Below are positions 1 through 8,596 of a DNA stretch of 64,000 nt, piece after piece. The stretch is from an uncultured Pedosphaera sp. (GTDB lineage: Bacteria; Verrucomicrobiota; Verrucomicrobiia; Limisphaerales; Pedosphaeraceae). Positions within the stretch are counted from its first letter, which is position 1. Each line of letters starts with the position of its first letter. The stretch spans positions 37,594-101,593 of the forward strand of contig CAIXFN010000072.1 in NCBI GenBank assembly GCA_903918755.1. Direction: 5' to 3'. The notes beneath the pieces are model-generated. The model was not told where the DNA came from. It made no database searches and saw only the letters and a list, made by a program, of their open reading frames with translations. A program made the translations under genes and the position numbers.

Positions 1-1
1 G

Positions 2-649
2 GGGCTCAAGGTGCCCACCGGGGATGATGGCGTGACGGATACGTTTGTCACTTCCACGGGTGCCGCCGTGGTGCATCCGGTGGACCAGTCCATTCAACCG
101 GGCGATGGCGGTTGGGGATTTTCGGTAGAACTCAATGCCTACCGCGAGATTTTTGACCGGACCTATGTCTATGTCCAGGGTTCGTATCTTTTCAATCCCG
201 AGGACACCAATGATGTCCTGACCTGGCGCGACAATTCCTCCACCACGCCGGGAAAAGTGACGGTGGGACCGGGGAGCGCCTCCTATTACGAACATTTCAT
301 GTCGATTTCGGATCAGTATTTCGCGCGGAGTGGCTTCACCTATGTCCTGAAGCCGAGTTGGGGGCTTTCCGCCAGCCTCGGTGCCCGCGTGGAAGGGGTG
401 CCGGTGCGGGATCTGATTGGGTCCAGCAATGGCTTCCGCCGTCCTGGTTACGCCATCAGCATCGAGCCGGGCATTCAGCTGATGAAGGGACCGGTTAGCT
501 TGAATCTCTCGGTGCCCTGGGCGGTTTACCGGAACCGCCTTCAGAGCCTGGCAGACAAGCAGGCTTCCGCGGTCAGCGGGACTTATATCAATGGCGACGC
601 CGCCTTTGCTGATTTTGTCCTGACGGGCAGCCTGGCGGTGCGGTTCTGA
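2..649 (+). CDS. Outer-membrane beta-barrel protein, 3' part (5' end outside window)
   Basis: The reading frame is open from the first bases; the GTG at 11 is probably an internal Val, because the preceding codons (GLK) fit the protein. The visible 215 residues are rich in alternating aromatic and small residues and end in LAVRF, a terminal Phe typical of porin-like barrels that the Bam machinery recognises. The opening GLKVPTGD resembles the strand-loop motif of the 'MetA-pathway of phenol degradation'/transporter-type barrels. A likely role is an outer-membrane channel or a structural barrel. No catalytic motif is visible. A strong terminator follows directly, so this is the end of a transcription unit lying mostly outside the window. 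The barrel call is fairly safe; the substrate is unknown. Confidence 0.6.
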   Translation, partial: GLKVPTGDDGVTDTFVTSTGAAVVHPVDQSIQPGDGGWGFSVELNAYREIFDRTYVYVQGSYLFNPEDTNDVLTWRDNSSTTPGKVTVGPGSASYYEHFMSISDQYFARSGFTYVLKPSWGLSASLGARVEGVPVRDLIGSSNGFRRPGYAISIEPGIQLMKGPVSLNLSVPWAVYRNRLQSLADKQASAVSGTYINGDAAFADFVLTGSLAVRF

Positions 650-655
650 CCGCGG

Positions 656-700
656 GGGGCCGCTTTCCGTCCGCACTACGGGAGGCGGCCCCTTTCTTTT
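656..700 (+). terminator. Rho-independent terminator
   Basis: A perfect 8-bp stem (GGGGCCGC at 656-663 with GCGGCCCC at 685-692) is followed by TTTCTTTT. It lies 7 bases after the stop of the outer-membrane protein gene. Confidence 0.85.
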
Positions 701-912
701 TAGGGGGTGGGGAGGGGCGGTGGCTGGACCGGGGACGGAGGCAATTCACCCAACTGGGCGGGCAACCCGCCCCGAAAATCCCGCCATCCGCCCCATTTTC
801 ATACCCCGCAGAGCAATCGTCCAGCATCCTTCCCGACTATGCCCGGAAAGAGTGAGTCAGCAGTCCAGCGATTGTCCGCGAGGCGGGAGAATCCGCCACC
901 GGAGGTTCTGGG

Positions 913-951
913 GACGGGGATCCCGCGCTGCCGCTGAGCTACCGCCGGATA
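913..951 (-). other. tRNA-like 5' half (acceptor plus D-arm resemblance), not a functional tRNA
   Basis: Read on the minus strand this stretch gives a GGCGG acceptor-like strand followed by TAGCTCAGCGGCAG, a very typical bacterial tRNA D-arm. No proper anticodon arm, T-arm with TTCRA loop, or matching 3' acceptor follows. The rest of the 650-962 gap holds only the terminator and no ORF that looks real. It may be a fragment left by an integration event, or chance. Confidence 0.2.
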
Positions 952-962
952 CCAGATAGTTT

Positions 963-3821
963 ATGAGCAATACCAGTAGTGCCGAGGGTACCGCGTCCAC
1001 ACCCCGGAAAAAATACGTCCGGGCGGTTGGGCCGCGCCTGCGGGTGCTGCTGGTTTTCATCTTTGGGTTGGTCGCGATCCTGGGGGCCAACTCCGCCTAC
1101 CTGGTCAGCATCCGCTGGTTGGAATGGGTGCGCGGGGTGACCTACCAGAACTACTTTTACCAGTTCATGTTCCTGGGGCACCTGGTGCTGGGATTACTGC
1201 TGGTGGTGCCGTTTGTCGTCTTCGGGTTGATCCATATTAAGAATTCCCATGACCGACCGAACCGGCGGGCGGTGCGGGTGGGTTACGCCCTGTTTGCCAT
1301 CAGCGTGGCGGTGCTGATCAGCGGCGTGCTGTTGATGCGGTTGGAAGGACTATACCTGAAGAACCCGCGCTTCCGGGAACCGCTGTACTGGCTGCATGTA
1401 CTTACTCCGCTGGGAGCGGTCTGGCTCTACATCCTGCACCGACTGGCCGGACCACGAATCCAGTGGCGCATCGGCGCCAGTTGGGCGGGGGCGGTGGGGT
1501 TGGTGGTCGTGGCCATGGTGCTGCTGCACGCCCAGGATCCGCGCCGCTGGAATGTGCAGGGACCCAAGGAAGGGGAGAAATATTTCCGGCCCTCCCAGGC
1601 GCGGACCGCCAGTGGCAATTTCATTCCGGCCCAGACGATGATGATGGATTCCTATTGCCTGGAGTGTCACCAGGACGCCTACAAATCCTGGTTTCACAGC
1701 GCGCATCACTTTAGTTCATTCAACAACCCGCCCTACTTGTTCAGTGTGCGCGAGACCCGCCGGGTGGCCTTCGAGCGGGATGGCAGCGTGAAGGCGGCGC
1801 GCTGGTGCGCGGGTTGTCATGACCTGGTCCCGTTTTTCAGCGGGGCGTTCGATGACCCCAAGTTCGACGACCAGCACCACCCCACGGCCGCGGCGGGCAT
1901 CACCTGCACCGCCTGCCATGCCATCACCCACGTGAACAGCACGCAAGGGAACGCAGATTACACGATTGAGGAACCGATCCATTACCCCTTTGCGACCAGC
2001 ACGAACCAGTTGCTGCGCTACCTCAACCGCCAACTGGTCAAGGCCAATCCGGAATTCCACAAGCAAACGTTCCTGAAACCGCTGCACAAAACCGCGGAGT
2101 TCTGCTCCACCTGCCACAAGGTGAGCATCCCGTACGAGTTGAACCACTATAAGGAATGGCTGCGGGGGCAAAACCATTACGATACGTATTTGTTGAGCGG
2201 GGTTTCGGGGCACAATGCCCGCGCGTTTTATTATCCCGAAAAGGCCCAGGTCAACTGCTCCGGGTGCCACATGCCCCTGGCGCCCTCGGACGATTTCGCG
2301 GCGAAGTTTCTCAACCCGACCAACCGTAACCTCTACGTGCACGATCATTTTTTCCCGGGCGCCAACACCGGACTGGCCGCGATCCGGCAGCAGCCCGAAG
2401 TGGTGCAAAAGGAGGCCGACTTCCTGAAGGGCTCCGTGCGGGTGGATTTGTTCGGAGTGAAGGACGGCGGGACCGTGGATGCGCCGCTCACCGCGCCGCT
2501 CCGGCCGCGGGTGCCGGCCCTGAAACCGGGGCACAAGTATCTCTTTGAGACGGTGCTGCGCACCGTGCGCGTAGGGCATCCCTTTTCCCAGGGGACGGTG
2601 GACTCAAACGAAATCTGGGTGGATGCCGAGGTTTCCTCCGGCGGCCGGGCGCTCGGGCGGAGCGGGGGGATGGGGCGCCATAACGAGGTGGATCCGTGGG
2701 CGCATTTTGTCAATGTTTACATGCTGGACAAGGATGGCCGGCGGATTGACCGGCGGAATGCCCAGGATATCTTCACGCCGCTCTACAACCACCAGATCCC
2801 GCCCGGGGCGGGGCAGGTGGTGCATTATGAATTCACCGTGCCGGCGGAGCAACGGGAACCGCTCCTGGTGAAGGTGGCCTTGAAATACCGCAAATTTGAC
2901 ACCACTTACGTGAATTATCTCCAGGGCCAGGGATTCACCAACGGCGCGCCTTTCCAGGTCACCAATGATTTGCCGGTCGTGACCATGGCGGCGGATGAAG
3001 TGCTGTTTCCGATAGAGGGGGGGGCGGAGATATCTACGAATGCGCCGTCCCCGGTCATCCCCTGGCAGCGGTGGAATGATTACGGCATCGGATTGTTGCT
3101 GGAGGGCGAGCAGGGGAGTGAGAAGGGCGAACTGATCCAGGCGGCCGCGGCGTTTGACGAGGTGGAGAAACTGGGGCGCGCCGATGGTCCGCTGAACCAG
3201 GCCCGGGTTTTTCTGAAGGAAGGCCGGCTGGACGACGCCGTGACCGCGCTGCAACGCGCGGCCCGCATGGATCCGCCCGCCCCCCGCTGGACCGTGGCCT
3301 GGCTGAACGGCTCCGTGGACAAGGCCAACGGGTACCTGGACAAGGCGATCGGCGAATTCCGCAGCATCCTCGAGGATCACTATCCGGAAATAGACCAGCG
3401 GAATTTTGATTTTACCAAGGATTTCGAGGTGATGAACGAACTGGGACAGACCTACTTTGAACGCGCCAAACAGGAGCACGCGCGACCGGAGGCCAGCCGC
3501 CAGTACCTGGCCCTGGCGGCGGAGCAGTTCAACCGGACCCTGATGTTGGATTCCGAAAACGTGGCCGCCCACTACAATCTGGCCTTGATTGACGAGGCCC
3601 TGGGACGGCCCAAGGAAGCCGCTGAACACCGCCGGCTCCACGAGCGGTACCGACCGGACGACAACGCCCGGGACCGGGCCGTGGCTGCGGAACGGCGACG
3701 GAACCCCGCCGCCGACCACGCGGCGCAGGCCATCGTGATTTATCCTTTGCAGCGACCCACGGCGCCAGGATTGAGCCGGACGAGTACCGTGGACACCCCG
3801 GCGGTTGCCGCCACCCGTTAG
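963..3821 (+). CDS. Membrane multihaem cytochrome c with C-terminal TPR region
   Basis: This 952-aa protein begins with about five hydrophobic segments (roughly residues 24-46, 60-86, 98-120, 140-160 and 172-190) that carry several His (GHLVLG, LIHIKNSH, WLHVL, YILHRL), as in b-haem membrane anchors. A periplasmic region follows with five CXXCH c-haem sites at about 232 (CLECH), 282 (CAGCH), 315 (CTACH), 381 (CSTCH) and 432 (CSGCH), then a beta-rich stretch. A TPR-like helical region (about 690-900) closes the protein. A role in electron transfer from the membrane to periplasmic partners is inferred; the haem count is read directly. The CRTAC1 gene starts 9 bp downstream, so the two are almost certainly co-transcribed. 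The ATG at 963 has no strong Shine-Dalgarno; it was chosen because it precedes a basic N-terminus and the first TM segment. Confidence 0.75.
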   Translation: MSNTSSAEGTASTPRKKYVRAVGPRLRVLLVFIFGLVAILGANSAYLVSIRWLEWVRGVTYQNYFYQFMFLGHLVLGLLLVVPFVVFGLIHIKNSHDRPNRRAVRVGYALFAISVAVLISGVLLMRLEGLYLKNPRFREPLYWLHVLTPLGAVWLYILHRLAGPRIQWRIGASWAGAVGLVVVAMVLLHAQDPRRWNVQGPKEGEKYFRPSQARTASGNFIPAQTMMMDSYCLECHQDAYKSWFHSAHHFSSFNNPPYLFSVRETRRVAFERDGSVKAARWCAGCHDLVPFFSGAFDDPKFDDQHHPTAAAGITCTACHAITHVNSTQGNADYTIEEPIHYPFATSTNQLLRYLNRQLVKANPEFHKQTFLKPLHKTAEFCSTCHKVSIPYELNHYKEWLRGQNHYDTYLLSGVSGHNARAFYYPEKAQVNCSGCHMPLAPSDDFAAKFLNPTNRNLYVHDHFFPGANTGLAAIRQQPEVVQKEADFLKGSVRVDLFGVKDGGTVDAPLTAPLRPRVPALKPGHKYLFETVLRTVRVGHPFSQGTVDSNEIWVDAEVSSGGRALGRSGGMGRHNEVDPWAHFVNVYMLDKDGRRIDRRNAQDIFTPLYNHQIPPGAGQVVHYEFTVPAEQREPLLVKVALKYRKFDTTYVNYLQGQGFTNGAPFQVTNDLPVVTMAADEVLFPIEGGAEISTNAPSPVIPWQRWNDYGIGLLLEGEQGSEKGELIQAAAAFDEVEKLGRADGPLNQARVFLKEGRLDDAVTALQRAARMDPPAPRWTVAWLNGSVDKANGYLDKAIGEFRSILEDHYPEIDQRNFDFTKDFEVMNELGQTYFERAKQEHARPEASRQYLALAAEQFNRTLMLDSENVAAHYNLALIDEALGRPKEAAEHRRLHERYRPDDNARDRAVAAERRRNPAADHAAQAIVIYPLQRPTAPGLSRTSTVDTPAVAATR

Positions 3822-3830
3822 CCCCTGCCT

Positions 3831-5705
3831 ATGAACAAAACCCCACCTGCCGGCGGCCGGCCCCCGGTCGATGAATCCGAAGAAGTTCCCCATTACGACG
3901 ACGCCATGGTGGGGCGGGTATTCCGCTGGTCGGCGGTGGGGTGTTGCGTCCTGGCGGTGCTGGCGGTGGGGGTTTACGCCGTGCGGCAGCGGAAGTCCGC
4001 GCCGGTGCCGGCGAAATTGACCGCCCTGACCGCCCCGGTGCCGGCCCCGGCCGTTCCGGTGGAAATTCCGGTGGCCCGGTTTGCCGACATCACCGCCGCC
4101 AGCGGCGTCAGTTTTCGCCATCAGAATGGCGCCTATGGGGAGAAACTGCTGCCGGAGACGATGGGGGGAGGGGTGGCGTTTCTGGATTATGATGGCGACG
4201 GTTACCAGGATTTGTTGCTGATCAATTCCGCCTACTGGCCCGGGCACCTGCCCGCCGGGGCCAAGCCGGCTTTGCCCGCGCTTTATCACAATGATGGGAA
4301 GGGGCATTTCACCGATGTGACGGCCGGTTCTGGTTTGGATGTGAGCTTGTACGGGATGGGGGTGGCAGTCGGTGATTTCGACAACGATGGTCGCCCGGAT
4401 GTTTTCATCGCCGGGGTGGGAGGCAATCACTTGTTCCACAATGAGGGCGGGGGCAAGTTCCGCGATATCACCGCGTCCGCCGGGGTGGGCGGTTCGGGGT
4501 CGGATTGGAGCACGAGCAGCGCGTGGATCGATTACGATAATGACGGAAAGCTCGATTTGTTCGTCTGCAATTATGTCAAGTGGTCCCGCGCCATTGACAT
4601 TGAAGTGGGTTACAAGCTCGTCGGCGTGGGCCGGGCCTATGGGCAACCCGCCAATTTTGAAGGCGCTTTTTGTTCCCTCTATCACAACGAGGGCAACGGG
4701 GTTTTCAAGGACGTCTCGGCGGAGAGCGGCATCCAGGTGAAAAATCCGGCCACCGGGGTGCCGGCGGGAAAATCCCTGGGCGTGGCGCCGGTGGATTTGG
4801 ATGGCGACGGGTTGATCGACCTGGTGGTGGCGAACGACACGGTCCAGAATTTTGTTTTTCACAACGAGGGCCACGGCCACTTCAAGGAAATCGGCGCCAT
4901 CAGCGGCATCGCCTTCGACAATTACGGCCGGGCGCGGGGCGCGATGGGCATCGACGCGGCGCGGTATCGCAACGATGACGCCCTGGGCATCGCCATTGGT
5001 AATTTTGCCACGGAAATGACCGCCCTGTATGTCTCGCAGGGCAGCCCGCTGTTATACGCCGACGAGGCCATCCCCGAGGGGATCGGCCCGGCCGGCCGGC
5101 TGCTGCTTAAGTTTGGAGTCTTCTTTTTCGATTACGATCTGGACGGACGCCTGGATGTGCTCACGGCCAACGGGCATTTGGAGGAGGAAATTGGCAAAAT
5201 CCAGCAGGGGCAGCAGTACCGTCAGCCCGCCCAATTGTTCTGGAACGCCGGGGAGCGGAGCGGCGGCTGTTTCGTGGCTGTTCCCACCGAAAAATGTGGT
5301 CCGGACTTGGGCCAGCCCATGGTGGGGCGCGGCTCCGCCTACGCGGACATCGACGGGGATGGGGATGCTGATGTGATCATCACCCAGGTGGGGGGCGCCC
5401 CGCTCCTGCTCCGCAATGAGCAAACCCTGGGGCATCATTGGCTCCGCCTGAAACTGGTCGGCACGCGGAGCAACCGGGACGCCATCGGGGCCTCCGTTAA
5501 GGCGCGCGTGAACGGGCGGACCTTGTGGCGTCAGGTGATGCCCACGCGCGGTTATCTTTCCCAGTCGGAACTCCCCATTACCATCGGCCTGGGCTCCGCC
5601 ACCCGGGCGGAAGACATCGAGGTGACCTGGCCCGGCGGGGGCAAACAAAAGGTTGCCGAGGCCAGGCTCGACGCCACCACGGTGGTGACCGAAGTGGCGA
5701 ATTAG
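3831..5705 (+). CDS. CRTAC1 family protein (FG-GAP/VCBS repeats plus ASPIC/UnbV domain)
   Basis: This 624-aa protein has one N-terminal TM helix (about residues 25-46), so most of it is periplasmic. Repeats with calcium-binding DxDxDG loops are visible: DYDGDGYQD, DFDNDGRPD, DYDNDGKLD, DLDGDGLID, DYDLDGRLD, DIDGDGDAD. They predict a seven-bladed integrin-like propeller. The C-terminus (about 530-615, HHWLRLKLVG, RDAIGASV, MPTRGYLSQSE, TWPGGG) is a textbook ASPIC/UnbV domain. Family members commonly sit next to TPR or cytochrome proteins in Acidobacteria, Planctomycetes and Verrucomicrobia; the molecular role is not established. Here it follows a multihaem/TPR protein by 9 bp, supporting a joint envelope function. 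Confidence 0.85.
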   Translation: MNKTPPAGGRPPVDESEEVPHYDDAMVGRVFRWSAVGCCVLAVLAVGVYAVRQRKSAPVPAKLTALTAPVPAPAVPVEIPVARFADITAASGVSFRHQNGAYGEKLLPETMGGGVAFLDYDGDGYQDLLLINSAYWPGHLPAGAKPALPALYHNDGKGHFTDVTAGSGLDVSLYGMGVAVGDFDNDGRPDVFIAGVGGNHLFHNEGGGKFRDITASAGVGGSGSDWSTSSAWIDYDNDGKLDLFVCNYVKWSRAIDIEVGYKLVGVGRAYGQPANFEGAFCSLYHNEGNGVFKDVSAESGIQVKNPATGVPAGKSLGVAPVDLDGDGLIDLVVANDTVQNFVFHNEGHGHFKEIGAISGIAFDNYGRARGAMGIDAARYRNDDALGIAIGNFATEMTALYVSQGSPLLYADEAIPEGIGPAGRLLLKFGVFFFDYDLDGRLDVLTANGHLEEEIGKIQQGQQYRQPAQLFWNAGERSGGCFVAVPTEKCGPDLGQPMVGRGSAYADIDGDGDADVIITQVGGAPLLLRNEQTLGHHWLRLKLVGTRSNRDAIGASVKARVNGRTLWRQVMPTRGYLSQSELPITIGLGSATRAEDIEVTWPGGGKQKVAEARLDATTVVTEVAN

Positions 5706-5851
5706 CGTGGTTTGCCAGAGTTGGTGGGCAGAAAATCCGGCTTGGTTTTACAACTTGCCATTGCTCCGGCGATCCCCAAGGATGCCACCGCGATGGCGAT
5801 GAAGCATATTTGGCGGGCGGCGGGCGTGGTGGGCCGCGGGGAGGGGGAGCC

Positions 5852-6667
5852 ATGATCCCCTGGCTCGACGTGGTCCTACCCGTGGCCAGTCCCGGGGTCG
5901 AATTGGCGCCTATGATCGACTCGCTGGCGGGGCAAACCGAGCGGGGATTCCGGGTCTTGCTGTGCGGGGATGCGGCAACCTCAACGGCACCCACCCTGAC
6001 TACCGCGGCCAGCCGACTCCAGGCGGAAGGCATCCCGGTGGAACTATCGACAGTTCCGTTTCCGCTGACCCCGGTGGAGCATCTCAACTGGGCACATGAT
6101 CAGGCGCGCGCGGACTGGATCAAGCCCCTCCTCAGCGGCGACCGCCTGCGGCCCGACTATGCCGCGGCCTTGCGGCAACGAATTTCGGAACGTCCGGCTG
6201 CGCAAGTGGTGTGGTGTGGTTTTCAATTTCCGGGGGCGGCGGGCCGTCAGGCGGGAGTACCCGCACCGTTTCCGGGTACGAGTATCACCCCGAGCGAGTT
6301 TCTAAAACATTTCCCCGGTCCGACGGATTGGTTTGGTGGATCTGCCAACTGGGCCTATGGACGGGCCGCCTGGCGTTCCCTTGGGGGTTGGGAAAATTTA
6401 CTGCCCACGGTGGCGGGCGATTACTTTTTTACCGGCTTGGTGATGCACTATGGATTAGAACTGATTCCCACTCAACTGGCCGTGCTCGCCGGTCGGGGAT
6501 CTCCGCCATCACCTGGTTCCCGGCAAAGCCGGTGGGTGGAGGGTTGGCTGGAGCGGCGGGCCTTGCGTAACCTGGCCCGGACCACCCGCCTGCCCTGGCG
6601 CGGGGTGGCGGCTCCCACTCCAACTCCGGCCCCGGTTGCCGCCCGCCCGCCCGCGGCGCAACCATGA
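5852..6667 (+). CDS. GT2-like (GT-A fold) glycosyltransferase
   Basis: The 271-aa protein starts MIPWLDVVLPV, the usual first strand of family 2 glycosyltransferases, and keeps a SGDRLRPDY stretch where the family has its D-x-D-type nucleotide-sugar region. A later NWAYGRAAW...GDYFFTG part fits the acceptor side. The ATG at 5852 is set by a strong GGAGG 7-10 bases upstream; the frame is open much further upstream but there it only shadows the CRTAC1 gene. The C-terminal 30 residues are Pro/Ala-rich and probably disordered. The flippase gene follows 100 bp downstream, suggesting assembly of an exported glycan. Donor and acceptor cannot be read from the sequence. The family motif is somewhat divergent. 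Confidence 0.65.
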   Translation: MIPWLDVVLPVASPGVELAPMIDSLAGQTERGFRVLLCGDAATSTAPTLTTAASRLQAEGIPVELSTVPFPLTPVEHLNWAHDQARADWIKPLLSGDRLRPDYAAALRQRISERPAAQVVWCGFQFPGAAGRQAGVPAPFPGTSITPSEFLKHFPGPTDWFGGSANWAYGRAAWRSLGGWENLLPTVAGDYFFTGLVMHYGLELIPTQLAVLAGRGSPPSPGSRQSRWVEGWLERRALRNLARTTRLPWRGVAAPTPTPAPVAARPPAAQP

Positions 6668-6767
6668 CACGGAACGCTCGGGGGCCGAGGTTCCCTGTCC
6701 CATCGATGGGGCGGAACTCCGAGGTGGATTGAGTGAAATCCCCGGAATCGCGATCCACTGCTGACAC

Positions 6768-8330
6768 ATGCTCGTAAAAACAATTCAATGGCTGAAGCGG
6801 GAACGATCATCCTCCCGGCTGGCCCTGGTTTTGCAACTGGGTTCCCGGGTGGGGTCCAGCGGCCTGGCCCTCGTTTGGTCGCGACTGCTGCAAGGCGCGA
6901 TGGGCTCCTCCCTCTACGGGGGCTACTTGTCGTTCCTGAAGCTCGCCTCCTTGGGGGGGTTGGGGGACCTGGGCATGGGTGGAGCGGTAAATTACCGGTT
7001 GGCGCAGTATCTGGGGCAGGGGAAGGAACGGGAAGCGGTCCGTTTTCTGGCCTCGGCCCGGGGACTTTTCCTGCTCTTGGGACTCGCGATGGGCGCGGGC
7101 TTTGCCTTGGGGGCGCCCATCTTGAACCTGGGGTTGCGTTTTGACAACGTGCCGGGTTTGGGCTCCACCGGGGCGCTGTTTGGCATGGCGGCCGTAGCCG
7201 TGATGGTATCGATTTTCAGCAGTTACTCCGCGAACGTCAACTATGCCTGCGGCAACCTCGTCTGGCCCGTAATCCCCGGTTTCCTGCTGGCGCAAATGGG
7301 CCTGGCCGCGCATTGGTTGCTGGCCCGCCAGGGTTTTCCTTTGTGGGTGCAATATTCCCCCTATGTGTTGGTGGCTATCATCACGCTCCTGCTGACGCGT
7401 TTATGGGTCCGGGAGTCGCATCCCCAATTCGCGGCCTGGCTGCCGTTGGAACTGGATACGCGGACGGGCCTGGCCTTGTTTGAGAGCAGCTTCTGGGTGT
7501 ACCTGTGCAGCTTGGGAAACAAGATTTACACCAGTACCGACAGCTTGCTGGTTCTGAAAAGTTTTGGCGCCAACCAGGTGCCGATGTATGAATTCAACTA
7601 TCGGGCATGTGAGTTATCATTGTTCGTGGTGACGACCGCCGCGTTTGTGGCATTCCCGAAGATCGCCCGTCTGCTGGCCTCCCCGACCCCCGGCGACCGG
7701 GAGCGCGCCCAGGCGGAAGCGCAAAAGTTGAATCAATTCCAGAGCTTTTTCGGTTGTTTTGCCGCGCTGGGCTATCTCGCGCTGAATTCCCTGTTCATGT
7801 ACGTGTGGATGGGGCACGCGAAAGAACCGGTTCCCGCCGCGTCCATCCTGCTGCAAACCGCGTTTGCCATGAACCTCGCGGTCACGGCTTGTGGCGACTC
7901 CGCCATCCAAATCACCGGTCGCACCGGTCCCGCCGGCCTCCGCATGATGGGAATGGCCGTCGGGGCCACGGGACTGTTGAACCTGGGCCTTTCCTTGATT
8001 GCCGCCCACTACCAATTCATGGCCGGAATTGCCTTTGCGACGGTCCTCTCGCAGGCCGTGCTTACGCTCATCACCGCCTGGTATGTCTGCCGCTATTTTC
8101 GCGCGCCGCTGGGCAACTGGGTGGCCCGCTCGATTCTGGCTCCGCTCGTCCTGGTGGGCATTGCCGGTTGGTTGCGTTCCTTCCTGGTCCTGAACTCGGT
8201 CGGCAGCGTGGCCGTGCTCGTGGTCGGCTATGCCGGCATCCTGCTGGTGCTGGCCCGGATCATCGGCATCACTCCCGCGATCATCCAGGCGGAAGTGGCG
8301 ATGTTACGCGCCATGGTCAAAGGGAAGTGA
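6768..8330 (+). CDS. Wzx-like polysaccharide flippase (MVF/PST family)
   Basis: This 520-aa protein is hydrophobic throughout, with about 12-14 TM segments. Its N-terminus (SRVGSSGLALVWSRLLQGAMG, GGLGDLGMGGAVNYRLAQYLGQGKE) follows the pattern of O-antigen/polysaccharide flippases, which move lipid-linked glycans across the inner membrane. A loop with charged residues near 305-325 (PGDRERAQAEAQK) separates the two halves, as in the family. It follows a glycosyltransferase gene, which fits a small glycan-export module, although no polymerase or further transferases are visible. The start ATG at 6768 is accepted without a strong RBS. Confidence 0.8.
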   Translation: MLVKTIQWLKRERSSSRLALVLQLGSRVGSSGLALVWSRLLQGAMGSSLYGGYLSFLKLASLGGLGDLGMGGAVNYRLAQYLGQGKEREAVRFLASARGLFLLLGLAMGAGFALGAPILNLGLRFDNVPGLGSTGALFGMAAVAVMVSIFSSYSANVNYACGNLVWPVIPGFLLAQMGLAAHWLLARQGFPLWVQYSPYVLVAIITLLLTRLWVRESHPQFAAWLPLELDTRTGLALFESSFWVYLCSLGNKIYTSTDSLLVLKSFGANQVPMYEFNYRACELSLFVVTTAAFVAFPKIARLLASPTPGDRERAQAEAQKLNQFQSFFGCFAALGYLALNSLFMYVWMGHAKEPVPAASILLQTAFAMNLAVTACGDSAIQITGRTGPAGLRMMGMAVGATGLLNLGLSLIAAHYQFMAGIAFATVLSQAVLTLITAWYVCRYFRAPLGNWVARSILAPLVLVGIAGWLRSFLVLNSVGSVAVLVVGYAGILLVLARIIGITPAIIQAEVAMLRAMVKGK

Positions 8331-8465
8331 GCAGCGGTAGAACCAGTTTCCGAGGGAAGGAATCGGGCCGATAGGTTTTGCTGCCCCCAGCAGCGAACAA
8401 CCTCGGAGAGCCGCGAGACGGTGGCGGTGCGGAGCGATACCGCAGGCTATCCGAATTGCTTGCCC

Positions 8466-8493
8466 TACCGCCGCCTGAGTTCAGGCGGCGGTA
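8466..8493. repeat. 13-bp perfect inverted repeat (hairpin) between convergent genes
   Basis: TACCGCCGCCTGA at 8466-8478 and its exact complement at 8481-8493 are separated by 2 bases. It lies between the flippase (+) and the sedolisin (-), so it could stop transcription from either side, but no good T-run follows on either strand. A second GC-rich stretch just before it (about 8420-8445) also looks structured. It may be a REP-like element. Confidence 0.5.
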
Positions 8494-8596
8494 GACGATT
8501 TTCAAGACCCCCTTACGATTGTCACTTCGGCCAGGGAGCTAATGCCCTGGATTCAGCTTAACCCGACCGGGGGTAACTTACATCCGCTGATCGGTC

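Noticed and set aside
2604..4880. 758-aa open frame on the minus strand
   Set aside because: Antisense to the cytochrome and CRTAC1 genes, whose protein families are clear. It is a high-GC shadow rich in R/G/H/Q.
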